NCBI RefSeq assembly: GCF_019351435.1
Contig: NZ_JAHWYN010000018.1
Location: 1-64,000, forward strand
Length of the DNA: 64,000 nt
From: Flavobacterium taihuense
Lineage (GTDB): Bacteria > Bacteroidota > Bacteroidia > Flavobacteriales > Flavobacteriaceae
Direction of reading: 5' to 3'
Position 1 is the stretch's first letter; each line of letters begins with the position of its first letter. Both the position numbers and the translations under genes were made by a program. The notes under the pieces were generated by a model. The model saw only the letters and a list, made by a program, of their open reading frames with translations, had not been told where the DNA came from and did no database searches. This document shows, in pieces, positions 7,675 through 16,700 of the stretch.

Positions 7675-8766
7675 TTATATGTTTTTTGTTATTAGTTGAA
7701 TAAATTTATTATCTGGGAAAAATTCTTTACTAATCACTTTTATTATAGTGTATAAAGGAACGGCTATAATCATGCCTAATATACCAAATGAGAAACCGGC
7801 GATTACAATAACCAAAAAGATTTCCAGTGGGTGCGAACTTACACTTTTGGAGAAAATGATGGGTTGTGAAAGATTATTGTCTATTACTTGAACAATCCAA
7901 AAACCTATTAATACATAAATGGTTGTAGGTAATATTTCAGATTGAAAATCAGATCCTAAATGGCTTAGCATTGTTAAGAGAGCTGCTAATATTGAAGCAA
8001 TTAAAGGACCAAGATAAGGGATGATGTTCAAAACAGCACATAAAAAAGCAATTACAAATACATCGGGTATTCCAAAAATGGATAAAACAATGGTGTATAA
8101 TATAAAAACGATGAAGAGCTGGAATAGCAAACCAATAAAATAGCGAGAAAGCAATTGGTTTATTTTATCAAGCGAGTTTAAGACTTTCTCTTCATGAGTG
8201 TCCGGAATTAGTAGCTTGGCACCATTCAGAAATATAGTTTTGTCTTTAAGAAAGAAAAAAGTAATAAATAAGACAGAGCCTAGTGCCATTCCGAAATTAC
8301 TAATCGTTCCAAGTATTGAATTTAAAAAGTTAGGGATTATATTGAAATTAATCACTGACTTAAAGTTTTTTATATCAAAAAAAGTAGCGGAGTCAATATG
8401 GTGCTGTTCTAGAAATGTGTTTATTTGCTTGATTAGTTCCAAGCTGTTTTTTTCAATTTCAGCAGTGTTTAAAAGGGATAGATTTTGGCCTTGCGATATA
8501 ATTAATGGGATAAACATCATTATAAAACCCAACATAAGTAGAATATATATTGACATAACGACTACGGTTGCCATAGTATGCTTGAATTTTAATCTTTTTT
8601 TAAAAAATTCTAAAACTGGTATACCAATTAAGGTAAGTAATAATGAAACGACTATATAAATTAATACATTTTGAATTTGATACAGAAAATAAACTAACAA
8701 AGCTATTAAAATTAAAGTGCCAATTGCTTTTAAAATTCCGTTTGCAATAATTTTGGATGTTATCAT
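7675..8766 (-). CDS. AI-2E family transporter (PerM/YdiK-like membrane protein)
   Basis: This 363-residue protein has about seven or eight membrane segments: three near the N-terminus, a soluble middle of about 70 residues, and a group in the C-terminal half with the family block NIIPYLGPLIASILA followed by GILGMIIAVPLYTI. The family is named for an autoinducer-2 exporter, but members also include Na+/H+ antiporters and other permeases, so the substrate cannot be stated. It is the first gene of a probable operon with the methyltransferase and the secreted protein. Confidence 0.82.
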   Translation of the reverse strand: MITSKIIANGILKAIGTLILIALLVYFLYQIQNVLIYIVVSLLLTLIGIPVLEFFKKRLKFKHTMATVVVMSIYILLMLGFIMMFIPLIISQGQNLSLLNTAEIEKNSLELIKQINTFLEQHHIDSATFFDIKNFKSVINFNIIPNFLNSILGTISNFGMALGSVLFITFFFLKDKTIFLNGAKLLIPDTHEEKVLNSLDKINQLLSRYFIGLLFQLFIVFILYTIVLSIFGIPDVFVIAFLCAVLNIIPYLGPLIASILAALLTMLSHLGSDFQSEILPTTIYVLIGFWIVQVIDNNLSQPIIFSKSVSSHPLEIFLVIVIAGFSFGILGMIIAVPLYTIIKVISKEFFPDNKFIQLITKNI

Positions 8767-8793
8767 ATCGTTGTATTAGGTTATAAAGATAAA

Positions 8794-8820
8794 AAAACTC
8801 GCTAATAAGTAGCGAGTTTT
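8794..8820 (-). terminator. Terminator of the first M43 protease gene
   Basis: AAAACTCGCTA pairs with TAGCGAGTTTT around ATAAG, with a T run on the minus strand. It is nearly identical to the hairpin at 9943-9969. Confidence 0.8.
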
Positions 8821-8841
8821 AAATACTATAAATTTATATGA

Positions 8842-9792
8842 TTATTGGGCAAAAGCAGCTCTTATTCCTCCAGAAACAAATAATGCGGACATTCTTGTTT
8901 TTTGACCATTAGTAAACATATACATTCCTCTATCATCCGTATAATCCATGTAGTTCATTGTCATTTCATTATGAGTTGGCAAGCACAAACTTACATATGG
9001 ATATTCAGGGACACCAAAATTTGAAGTTTTAGCAACCGGTGTATCATTGACCAAATCATTTCCACATGAGGAATCACCCCAAATATGGCGTAAATTCATC
9101 CAGTGTCCAATTTCGTGTGTGGCCGTTCTTCCCAGATTATAAGGATAACTGTCATTTGCAGACAATCCAAAATATTTAGAATCAATTACAACCCCATCAG
9201 TAGCTAATGAACCTCCGGGGAATTGTGCATAGCCCAAAATTCCATTTCCAATTTTGCAAGCCCAAATGTTTAATGTGGTACTTGGAGTAGTAGGGTCAAT
9301 GCCTCCTTTTTTTGAACTTTTCATGGCATCTCTTGTTCCCCATGAAGTTTTTGTTGTCGATTTTCTCACAATTTTCACTAATTCAAATGTAATGCCAATA
9401 TTTGCAGCAACTGGAGCAAATTCAGCTGGAGTGCTTGAAAAATCAGAATTTGTAGCCGTATAATCTTTGTTTAAGACGTTAATCTGCGATTGTATTTGAC
9501 TGTCAGAGATATTTTCGGCAGAAGTTCTGTATAAAACATTAACCACTACAGGAATTACAATTTTTCCGTTTACTAAGCGTCTGGTAAGTATTGCTTCTTT
9601 GGTAAAAACTTCAATTTGATTCATTCTCAATGCTAATGTTGGATCCTCTTTTAATTGTGCTTCCAGAACTTCTTGAGTAGCACAATTACGAAGTGTAGTT
9701 GATCCTGTTTGTGAGATTCCTGAACTATTATCTTCATTTTGACATGAAAAAAGCATTATGAGTGTTACAGCGGATAAAATAATTTTTTTCAT
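8842..9792 (-). CDS. M43 (pappalysin/cytophagalysin) zinc metalloprotease lipoprotein, copy A
   Basis: This 316-residue secreted metalloprotease is probably a lipoprotein, with lipobox MLFSC at C17 after a typical MKKIILSAVTLI signal. The extended zinc site HEIGHWMNLRH gives ligands H226, H230 and H236 and catalytic E227. A metzincin Met-turn (MNYMDYTDD) follows about 50 residues later. These are the features of family M43. The upstream domain (residues 30-160) is shared with copy B. There is no C-terminal Por-secretion domain. It is the downstream member of a tandem pair with its own terminator. Peptide substrate is unknown. Confidence 0.85.
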   Translation of the reverse strand: MKKIILSAVTLIMLFSCQNEDNSSGISQTGSTTLRNCATQEVLEAQLKEDPTLALRMNQIEVFTKEAILTRRLVNGKIVIPVVVNVLYRTSAENISDSQIQSQINVLNKDYTATNSDFSSTPAEFAPVAANIGITFELVKIVRKSTTKTSWGTRDAMKSSKKGGIDPTTPSTTLNIWACKIGNGILGYAQFPGGSLATDGVVIDSKYFGLSANDSYPYNLGRTATHEIGHWMNLRHIWGDSSCGNDLVNDTPVAKTSNFGVPEYPYVSLCLPTHNEMTMNYMDYTDDRGMYMFTNGQKTRMSALFVSGGIRAAFAQ

Positions 9793-9942
9793 AATAATTG
9801 ATTTGTGTTTAAAAAATTGATTATCAGTTTATTGTATTGCTAATTTACTGTTAATTGTTGTCATGGTATAAATAAATCGGTGAATTGCACTTTTATACTA
9901 ATGAATGCGATATTCTTTTAAAAAGTTAAGTAATAGCAAAAA

Positions 9943-9969
9943 AAAACTCGCTAACAAGTAGCGAGTTTT
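9943..9969 (-). terminator. Terminator of the second M43 protease gene
   Basis: AAAACTCGCTA pairs with TAGCGAGTTTT around ACAAG. The stem is the same as at 8794-8820 and the loop differs by one base. Confidence 0.8.
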
Positions 9970-9990
9970 ACATTCTAATAACAAATTAAA

Positions 9991-10941
9991 TTAAATTCCA
10001 AAAGCAGCTCTAGCTCCTCCAGAAACAAATAATGCACTCATTCTTGATTTTTGACCATTTGTGAACATAAACATTCCTCTATCATCTGTATAATCCATGT
10101 AGTTCATTGTCATTTCATTATGAGCTGGAAGACATGTGCTTACGTATGGATAAACAGGTACCCCAAAGTTTGATGTTTTTGCAACTGGAGTATCAGCAAC
10201 TAAATCATCTCCGCAAGATGCATCACCCCAAATATGTCTTAGGTTCATCCAGTGACCGATTTCATGACTAGCAGTTCTTCCTAAATTGTATGGATAATTT
10301 GCTGTACCTGATAAACCAAAATATTTAGAATCTATTGCAACTCCATCTGTAGCACTAGAGCCTCCAGGGAATTGAGCATAACCTAAGATTCCTCCTCCAA
10401 TTGTACAAACCCATAAATTTAGGTTTGTTGTCGGAGATGTTGGATCTAGTCCACCTTGTTTTGTTTTTTTCATGGCATCTCTAGTTCCCCATGAACTTTT
10501 TGTTGTTGACTTTCTATTGATTTTTACTAATTCAAATGTTATACCAACATTTGCGGCTACTCCAGCAAATTCTGCTGGTGTATTTGCAAAATCAGGGTTT
10601 GTTGCAGTGAAATCTTTGTTTAGTACATCAATTTGTGATTGTATTTGTGCATCCGAAATGTTTTCTGCTGCAGTTCTGTATAATACGTTCACAACTACTG
10701 GAATTACTACTTTTCCGTTTACTAAACGTTTTGTCAATAAAGCGTTTTGAGTAAAAGCTTCAATTTGATTCATTCTAATTGCCAATGTTGGGTCAGCTTT
10801 TAATTGAGCTTCCAAAACATCTTGTGTAGCACATTTTCTTTGAGTAATTGCATTTGTTGAATCGTTAAGAGATTCAGTTTGGTCGTTTTGACAAGAAAAC
10901 AACATCAAGCAAGCTGTTGCTGATAAAATTAATTTTTTCAT
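9991..10941 (-). CDS. M43 zinc metalloprotease lipoprotein, copy B
   Basis: This is a close paralogue of copy A, alignable over the full 316 residues. It has the same lipobox (MLFSC, C17), the same HEIGHWMNLRH zinc site and the same MNYMDYTDD Met-turn. The start is placed at the ATG giving MKKLILSATACL; an ATG four codons further upstream is possible but would spoil the signal-peptide pattern. Copies A and B differ mainly in the region just after the lipobox and in scattered substitutions. A tandem duplication that included the terminator explains the pair. Confidence 0.85.
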   Translation of the reverse strand: MKKLILSATACLMLFSCQNDQTESLNDSTNAITQRKCATQDVLEAQLKADPTLAIRMNQIEAFTQNALLTKRLVNGKVVIPVVVNVLYRTAAENISDAQIQSQIDVLNKDFTATNPDFANTPAEFAGVAANVGITFELVKINRKSTTKSSWGTRDAMKKTKQGGLDPTSPTTNLNLWVCTIGGGILGYAQFPGGSSATDGVAIDSKYFGLSGTANYPYNLGRTASHEIGHWMNLRHIWGDASCGDDLVADTPVAKTSNFGVPVYPYVSTCLPAHNEMTMNYMDYTDDRGMFMFTNGQKSRMSALFVSGGARAAFGI

Positions 10942-11216
10942 AAAGGTAATCATTTTGTTAAATAAAAGTTTATTTGGTTAATTGTTTTGCAATTTTATAA
11001 CAAAAGATTAATTATTTAAAATTTATTTAACAGTATTTTTTCCTGTTTTTAAAAAATCATTGATTTTATTGACTTGGTTAATGGTTATTTAGGGATTTTT
11101 ACGTAGCTTGAACCTTGTTAAAATAAACAAACTTTCCTAAATGTTAATAATAACAGATATGCATTAATATTTAACTTGTTAATTTTATTTAAAAAAAAGA
11201 GAATAATTATTGCAAA

Positions 11217-11858
11217 TCAATTTGTGAAAATATAATTAATAATATTAGCACCCATTTTTAAAGCTTTTTCACGAACCTCTGAGGGGTCATTATTAACTTC
11301 AGGATCTTCCCATCCGTCTCCAAGATCGCATTCGTAAGTATATAGTAGAACTAATTTTCCTTCGATAAATATTCCAAAGGCTTGCGGTCTTTTACCGTCA
11401 TGCTCATGAATTTTAGGTAAACCATTTGCAAAAAGAAAAGGTTTTTCAAAGATTATATGGTTTGATGGAATTTCAACCAAATTGTTATTTGGGAATATTT
11501 TACTAATTTCCTTCCTAATATATTGATTCATACCGTAATTATCATCTATATGTAAAAATCCACCTGCCAATAGATAATTTCTTAAATTTGTTACATCAGT
11601 TTCACTAAATACAACATTTCCATGTCCAGTCATGTGAACAAATGGATAAGAAAGTAGGTCGGGACTGCTCGGCTCTACTGTTCGGGGTTTGGATTTTAGC
11701 TGAGTGTTGATATTGGCATTGCAAAACTTTATTAAATTAGGCAAAGAGGTTGGATTTGCATACCAATCACCTCCGCCACTATATTTTAACAAAGCAATTT
11801 CTTGGGAGAAGCTCGTTAAAGAGGTGAATAATAAAAATATAAGCAATGATTTTTTCAT
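11217..11858 (-). CDS. DUF4159 domain secreted protein
   Basis: This 213-residue protein has a signal peptide (MKKSLLIFLLFTSLTSFSQ) followed by the DUF4159 signature: YSGGGDWYANP near the N-terminus, then HMTGHGN, GGFLHIDDNYG and HEHDGKR. The domain has a glutamine-amidotransferase-like fold, but no biochemical function is established. It is downstream of rsmE by about 40 bp on the same strand and could belong to the tsaD-rsmE transcript. Confidence 0.8.
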   Translation of the reverse strand: MKKSLLIFLLFTSLTSFSQEIALLKYSGGGDWYANPTSLPNLIKFCNANINTQLKSKPRTVEPSSPDLLSYPFVHMTGHGNVVFSETDVTNLRNYLLAGGFLHIDDNYGMNQYIRKEISKIFPNNNLVEIPSNHIIFEKPFLFANGLPKIHEHDGKRPQAFGIFIEGKLVLLYTYECDLGDGWEDPEVNNDPSEVREKALKMGANIINYIFTN

Positions 11859-11898
11859 TTAACTATTGTAAAGTTGATATGAGTTTTTAATTTGAAGC

Positions 11899-12606
11899 CT
11901 AATTTTCATTGATAAAAACAATACTATGACAAGCTACTACAGCAGCAGTTTCCGTGCGTAACCTTGTGTCTCCTAATGAAACTGGGAAATAATTATTTTC
12001 AAGAGCCAATTCAATTTCCTTGTTCGAAAAATCTCCTTCGGGACCTATTAAAATGGTATAATCTGTATTAGGTTGCAGAATAGACTTAAGTGACTTTTTA
12101 TTTGTTTCTTCGCAATGTGCTATTAATTTTTGATCTGTATTTTCCTTTTTTATAAATTCTTTCATCGTAATTGCAGGATTCAATTTTGGAAGATACATTT
12201 GGTTACACTGTTTCATTGCTGAAAGAATTATTTTTTCGAATCTTTCGAGATTAATTACTTTTCTTTCGGAGCGATCACAAATAATAGGAGTGATTTCATG
12301 TATCCCGATTTCAGTAGCTTTTTCAAGAAACCATTCGTAACGATCATTCATTTTTGTTGGAGCAACCGCAAGATGCAATTGGTATTTAGGAGCTTCTGTC
12401 TTTTCGATGTTTAAAATTTGAACGGTACATTTATTGTCTGAAGCTAATGTGATTTCTGTTTTAAATAAAAGACCAAAGCCATTAGTCACGTATAGTATAT
12501 CGGTATCTTTTTTACGTAATACTTTAATAATATGTTTGCTTTCTTCTTTGTCAAAAGAAAAGGTTTCGGTAGTTTCGTTTATTGTAGGGTTATAAAATAA
12601 TTGCAT
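11899..12606 (-). CDS. rsmE: 16S rRNA (uracil1498-N3)-methyltransferase RsmE
   Basis: This 235-residue SPOUT-class methyltransferase methylates U1498 of 16S rRNA. An N-terminal PUA-like segment (residues 1-70) is followed by the SPOUT domain. Characteristic blocks are APTKMNDRYEWFLEKATEIG, RSERK, ILIGPEGDFS and LGDTRLRTETAA, the last two forming the SAM-binding knot. The length is typical. It starts 3 bp after tsaD stops, so the two RNA-modification genes are coupled. Confidence 0.93.
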   Translation of the reverse strand: MQLFYNPTINETTETFSFDKEESKHIIKVLRKKDTDILYVTNGFGLLFKTEITLASDNKCTVQILNIEKTEAPKYQLHLAVAPTKMNDRYEWFLEKATEIGIHEITPIICDRSERKVINLERFEKIILSAMKQCNQMYLPKLNPAITMKEFIKKENTDQKLIAHCEETNKKSLKSILQPNTDYTILIGPEGDFSNKEIELALENNYFPVSLGDTRLRTETAAVVACHSIVFINEN

Positions 12607-12609
12607 AAT

Positions 12610-13632
12610 TTAAAATTGTATTCGTGCTTTTGAAACAACCGTTGCGGTTTCAAATTTTTGGGATAAAAACTTTTGATAACCTACAATTCCAATCATTGCA
12701 GCATTATCCGTGGTATATTCGAATTTAGGGATAAATGTTTTCCAGCCGTATTTTTCTTCGGTTGCTTTTAGGGTATTGCGAATGCCAGAATTGGCTGAGA
12801 CTCCTCCGCCAATTGCAATTTGTTTGATGCCGGTTTCTTTTACAGCCATTTTTAGTTTATCCATCAAAATTTCAATAATGGTATTTTGAATGGATGCGCA
12901 GATATCATTAAGGTTTTCATTAACAAATTCTGGATTCTCTATTTTTTTCTTTTGAATAAAATATAAAATTGCTGTTTTTAATCCTGAGAAGCTGAAATCC
13001 AAACCAGGAACTTTGGGCTTTGTAAAAGGAAATGCTTTCGGATTTCCTAGTTGAGCATATTTATCGACCAAAGGTCCACCTGGATAAGGTAGGCCAAGTA
13101 TTTTTGCACTTTTATCAAATGCTTCACCTACTGCATCATCTGTAGTTTCTCCAATAATTGTTAGATCAAAAAAATCATTTACACGAACAATTTGAGTATG
13201 TCCTCCGCTGATGGTTAATGCCAAAAAAGGAAAGGTTGGTTTGTCAAAACCTTCTTCGTCTATAAAATGAGCCAAAATATGGGCATGCATGTGATTTACG
13301 GCAATAAGTGGGATCCCCAATGCTAGTGCCATTGATTTTGCAAATGAACTACCAACCAAAAGTGAACCCATAAGACCAGGGCCTTGTGTGAAAGCTATTG
13401 CAGATAATTGCTCTTTTTTAATATTTGCTTTTTTTAATGCGGCTTCAATCACTGGAACAATATTCTGTTGGTGTGCACGAGAAGCAAGTTCTGGAACGAC
13501 GCCTCCATATTGATTGTGAATTAACTGATTGGCAACAACATTTGATAATACTTTGTCGTTACTTAATAGAGCAGCGGCAGTATCATCACAGGAACTTTCA
13601 ATGGCAAGTATAAAAACCTCTTGAATTTGCAT
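12610..13632 (-). CDS. tsaD: tRNA N6-threonylcarbamoyladenosine transferase TsaD
   Basis: This 340-residue protein transfers the threonylcarbamoyl group to A37 of ANN-decoding tRNAs, together with TsaB and TsaE. It has the ASKHA-fold start AIESSCDDT, the metal-binding HMHAH motif (H114 and H118), DDAVGEAFDK and the GGGVSAN motif near the C-terminus. The length is normal. It is the first gene of the tsaD-rsmE operon and is divergent from tamB, an arrangement common in flavobacteria. Confidence 0.95.
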   Translation of the reverse strand: MQIQEVFILAIESSCDDTAAALLSNDKVLSNVVANQLIHNQYGGVVPELASRAHQQNIVPVIEAALKKANIKKEQLSAIAFTQGPGLMGSLLVGSSFAKSMALALGIPLIAVNHMHAHILAHFIDEEGFDKPTFPFLALTISGGHTQIVRVNDFFDLTIIGETTDDAVGEAFDKSAKILGLPYPGGPLVDKYAQLGNPKAFPFTKPKVPGLDFSFSGLKTAILYFIQKKKIENPEFVNENLNDICASIQNTIIEILMDKLKMAVKETGIKQIAIGGGVSANSGIRNTLKATEEKYGWKTFIPKFEYTTDNAAMIGIVGYQKFLSQKFETATVVSKARIQF

Positions 13633-13653
13633 ATAAACAGGTGAATTTTAAAG

Positions 13654-13661
13654 TATATTTG
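13654..13661 (+). promoter_or_regulatory. Candidate -7 element for tamB (TATATTTG)
   Basis: TATATTTG matches TAnnTTTG on the plus strand about 120 bp before the presumed tamB start. TTG triplets lie 24 and 30 bp upstream. Confidence 0.35.
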
Positions 13662-13698
13662 ATGGATTACCATAAAAATAGTATTTTTACAGCTGTGC

Positions 13699-13706
13699 CA
13701 AAATTA
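13699..13706 (-). promoter_or_regulatory. Candidate -7 element for tsaD (TAATTTTG)
   Basis: On the minus strand TAATTTTG fits TAnnTTTG and would give a leader of about 60 nt before the tsaD ATG. A minus-strand TTG lies 24 bp further upstream. Confidence 0.35.
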
Positions 13707-13782
13707 AAGATTTTTTAGTTAAGGTATTACCAATTCTAACGGCAAATTATTTATTTGTTTCAAAAAAATAAAAACGACAGGT

Positions 13783-16700
13783 ATCAAAAAGATTAAAAAA
13801 ATAGTATTCCGTATTCTCCTTGGACTAATATTGCTTTTGCTAGTACTCTTTATAGCCCTCACGTTGCCTAGTGTTCAAACTCAACTGGCTCAATATTTCA
13901 TGAAAAGCATTAATGAAGATTATGGCATTCACATGGAGATTGATGAAGCTCAGGTCACGCTTTTTGGAGGTGTAAAGCTCAAAAAAGTATTAATCATTGA
14001 TCATCATAAGGATACTTTAATTTACACCAAAAGAATAAATACGACTATCCTAGGGGCAAAAAAAATCCTCGATGGGGATTTGATTTTCGGTGATTTGGCA
14101 ATGGATGGTGTTCTTTTTAATTTAAAAACCTACAAAAAGGAAAAGAAAACCAATCTGGATTATTTTATTGATGCTTTTGGTCCACCAAGTAAAGAACCTT
14201 CCAAGAAACATTTTTTATTAACAGCATCAAGCATTTATTTGTCGAATGGTCGATTTATTTTGACCGATGAAAATAATGAAACACCAAAATCGGTTGATTT
14301 TACGCGACTAAATATTTCTGTTACTAATTTTAAAGTTTATGGACCGGAAGTGTATGCCAATATTCAAAAAATGTCTTTTTTGGATCACAGAGGATTGTAC
14401 GTAAAAAGCTTAAAAGGAAACTATAGTTTTACCCAACAGCATATGATATTGGATAAAATGGAAATTGAAACTAAGGAATCTAGTATTAAAGGATATGCTG
14501 CATTAAATTATATGATAGAAGATTTTAGTGATTTTCAAAATAAAGTAGAGTTTGATGTTAAGTTAAAGTCTGCAAAATTGGCATCCAATGATATTCGTTG
14601 TTTCTATAATGAATTAGGGAAGCACCAATATTTTCGAGTTAAATCTCATATTACGGGACCATTAAATAATTTGAAATTTCTGGATTTAAGCCTAAAAGAC
14701 AATAGAGGTACAAAATTGAGGGGATTTATTAATTTTAAAAATCTATTGGGAACTAAAGATCAAAAATTCTATATGAACGGAAAGTTTGATCAACTGGAAG
14801 CTAATTATGATGATTTAGTGAGTATTCTGCCAAATGTTTTAGGTGAAAAGCTACCTGTAGTTTTAAAGAAATTTGGTGATATTTCATTAGTTGGAAATAC
14901 CCAGGTGACCACAACTTCAATTCATGCCAATCTTATAGCAAGTACTGCTTTAGGAACGGTAAAATCTAAATTTACCATTAATGATATGGATCAAAACGAT
15001 AAGGCTGCCTATGTGGGGTATATTGTTTTGAATGATTTCAATATTGGCAATTTGTTGGATAATAAAGATTTGTCTAAAGTAAGTTTAAATGTTGATGTTG
15101 ATGGTAAAGGATTTTCTGAAAAATATTTGAATACTTCTTTGAAAGGAGTGGTTTCTAGTATTGCATATAATGGCTATACTTATAAAAATGTTGCTGTAAA
15201 CGGAAATTTTAAATTGCCTATATATACAGGGTCTATTATTGTAAATGATCCCAATTTAAAAATGAATTTTGATGGTTTAGTTGATTTAAGCAAAAAAGAA
15301 AGTCAATATGATTTTCAGATAAAAATTGATAAAGCTGAACTGCATAAGCTGAATTTTGTAAACGATACTATTTCCCGATTCAACGGAAATATTATTGTCG
15401 ATGTACAAGGGAATTCTATTGATGATATGCATGGTAATATTTACGTGAACAATGCGACTTATAATAATTCTAAAACCACATATCAATTTAACGATTTCAA
15501 TTTAAATTCCACTTTTGATGACAAAAGAATTCGTACCATAAGTGTAACCGCTCCAGATATTGCGAAGGGGACGGTTGTTGGAAAATATAAATTCGCTGAA
15601 TTAAAAGGCTTGGTTTCAAACTCATTGGGTAGTCTTTATACGAATTACAAGCCAATAAAAGTAAAGAAAGGCCAATTTTTGAAATTTAATTTTGAAGTAT
15701 ATGATAAGATTGTTGAAGTATTCTTTCCCGAAATTAAGATAAGTGAAAACACTATAATCAAAGGGAATATTAACTCAGATATTAATGAATTCAAATTTAA
15801 TTTTAATTCTCCAAATATAAAAGCATCTGAGAATTCGTTTGATAACATACGAGTTTCAATAGATAATAAAAATCCATTGTATAATGCTTATATTGAATTG
15901 GACAGTATTAAAACTAAAATGTATAAAATCAGAGATTTTAGTTTAATTAATGTTACATCAAAAGATACTTTGTTCTTTCGTTCAGAATTTAAAGGAGGGT
16001 CTAAGGGCGAAGATTATTTCAATTTAGATTTATACCATACTATTAATAAAGAAAATAAAAATGTAATAGGGTTTAGTAAATCTGAGATTAAGTTAAAAAA
16101 TAGTTTGTGGTTTTTAAATGAATTGAATTTATCAAATAATCGTTTGATTTTCGATAAAAATTTAAAAGAATTTAAGCTCGATGATTTTATACTCTCCAAT
16201 AAGGAACAAGAAATAAAAGTTAATGGTGAGTTCAGAGGACAAACTTATAAGGATATTCAAGTCAAGTTTAAAGATTTTGATATCAATGCGTTGACATCAG
16301 CACAGGAGAGTTTCGAAATTTACGGGAATTTAAACGGCGAAATTAATTATAATCAAAATAAACAGGTTTATAAACCGACGGCTTCTTTAGTCATTGATAA
16401 TCTGAGAGTTAATAATCATGATTTGGGCGTTTTGAACTTTGATATAAAAGGAGATGAGAATTTTAAAAAATTCACATTATTCTCTTCTGTTGAAAATAAA
16501 GATTTAGAATCATTTACAGCCGATGGGAATTTTGAAATCATAAATAAAGAAACTTTATTCGATTTAAATTTAAAATTTGATCGATTCAATTTGGCCACTT
16601 TAAGTGTGTTGGGAGGAGATGTTATATCTAACATACGAGGTTTGGTGTCTGGTAATGCAACTATTGGTGGAACATTAAAAAAACCTGATATTAATGGGCG

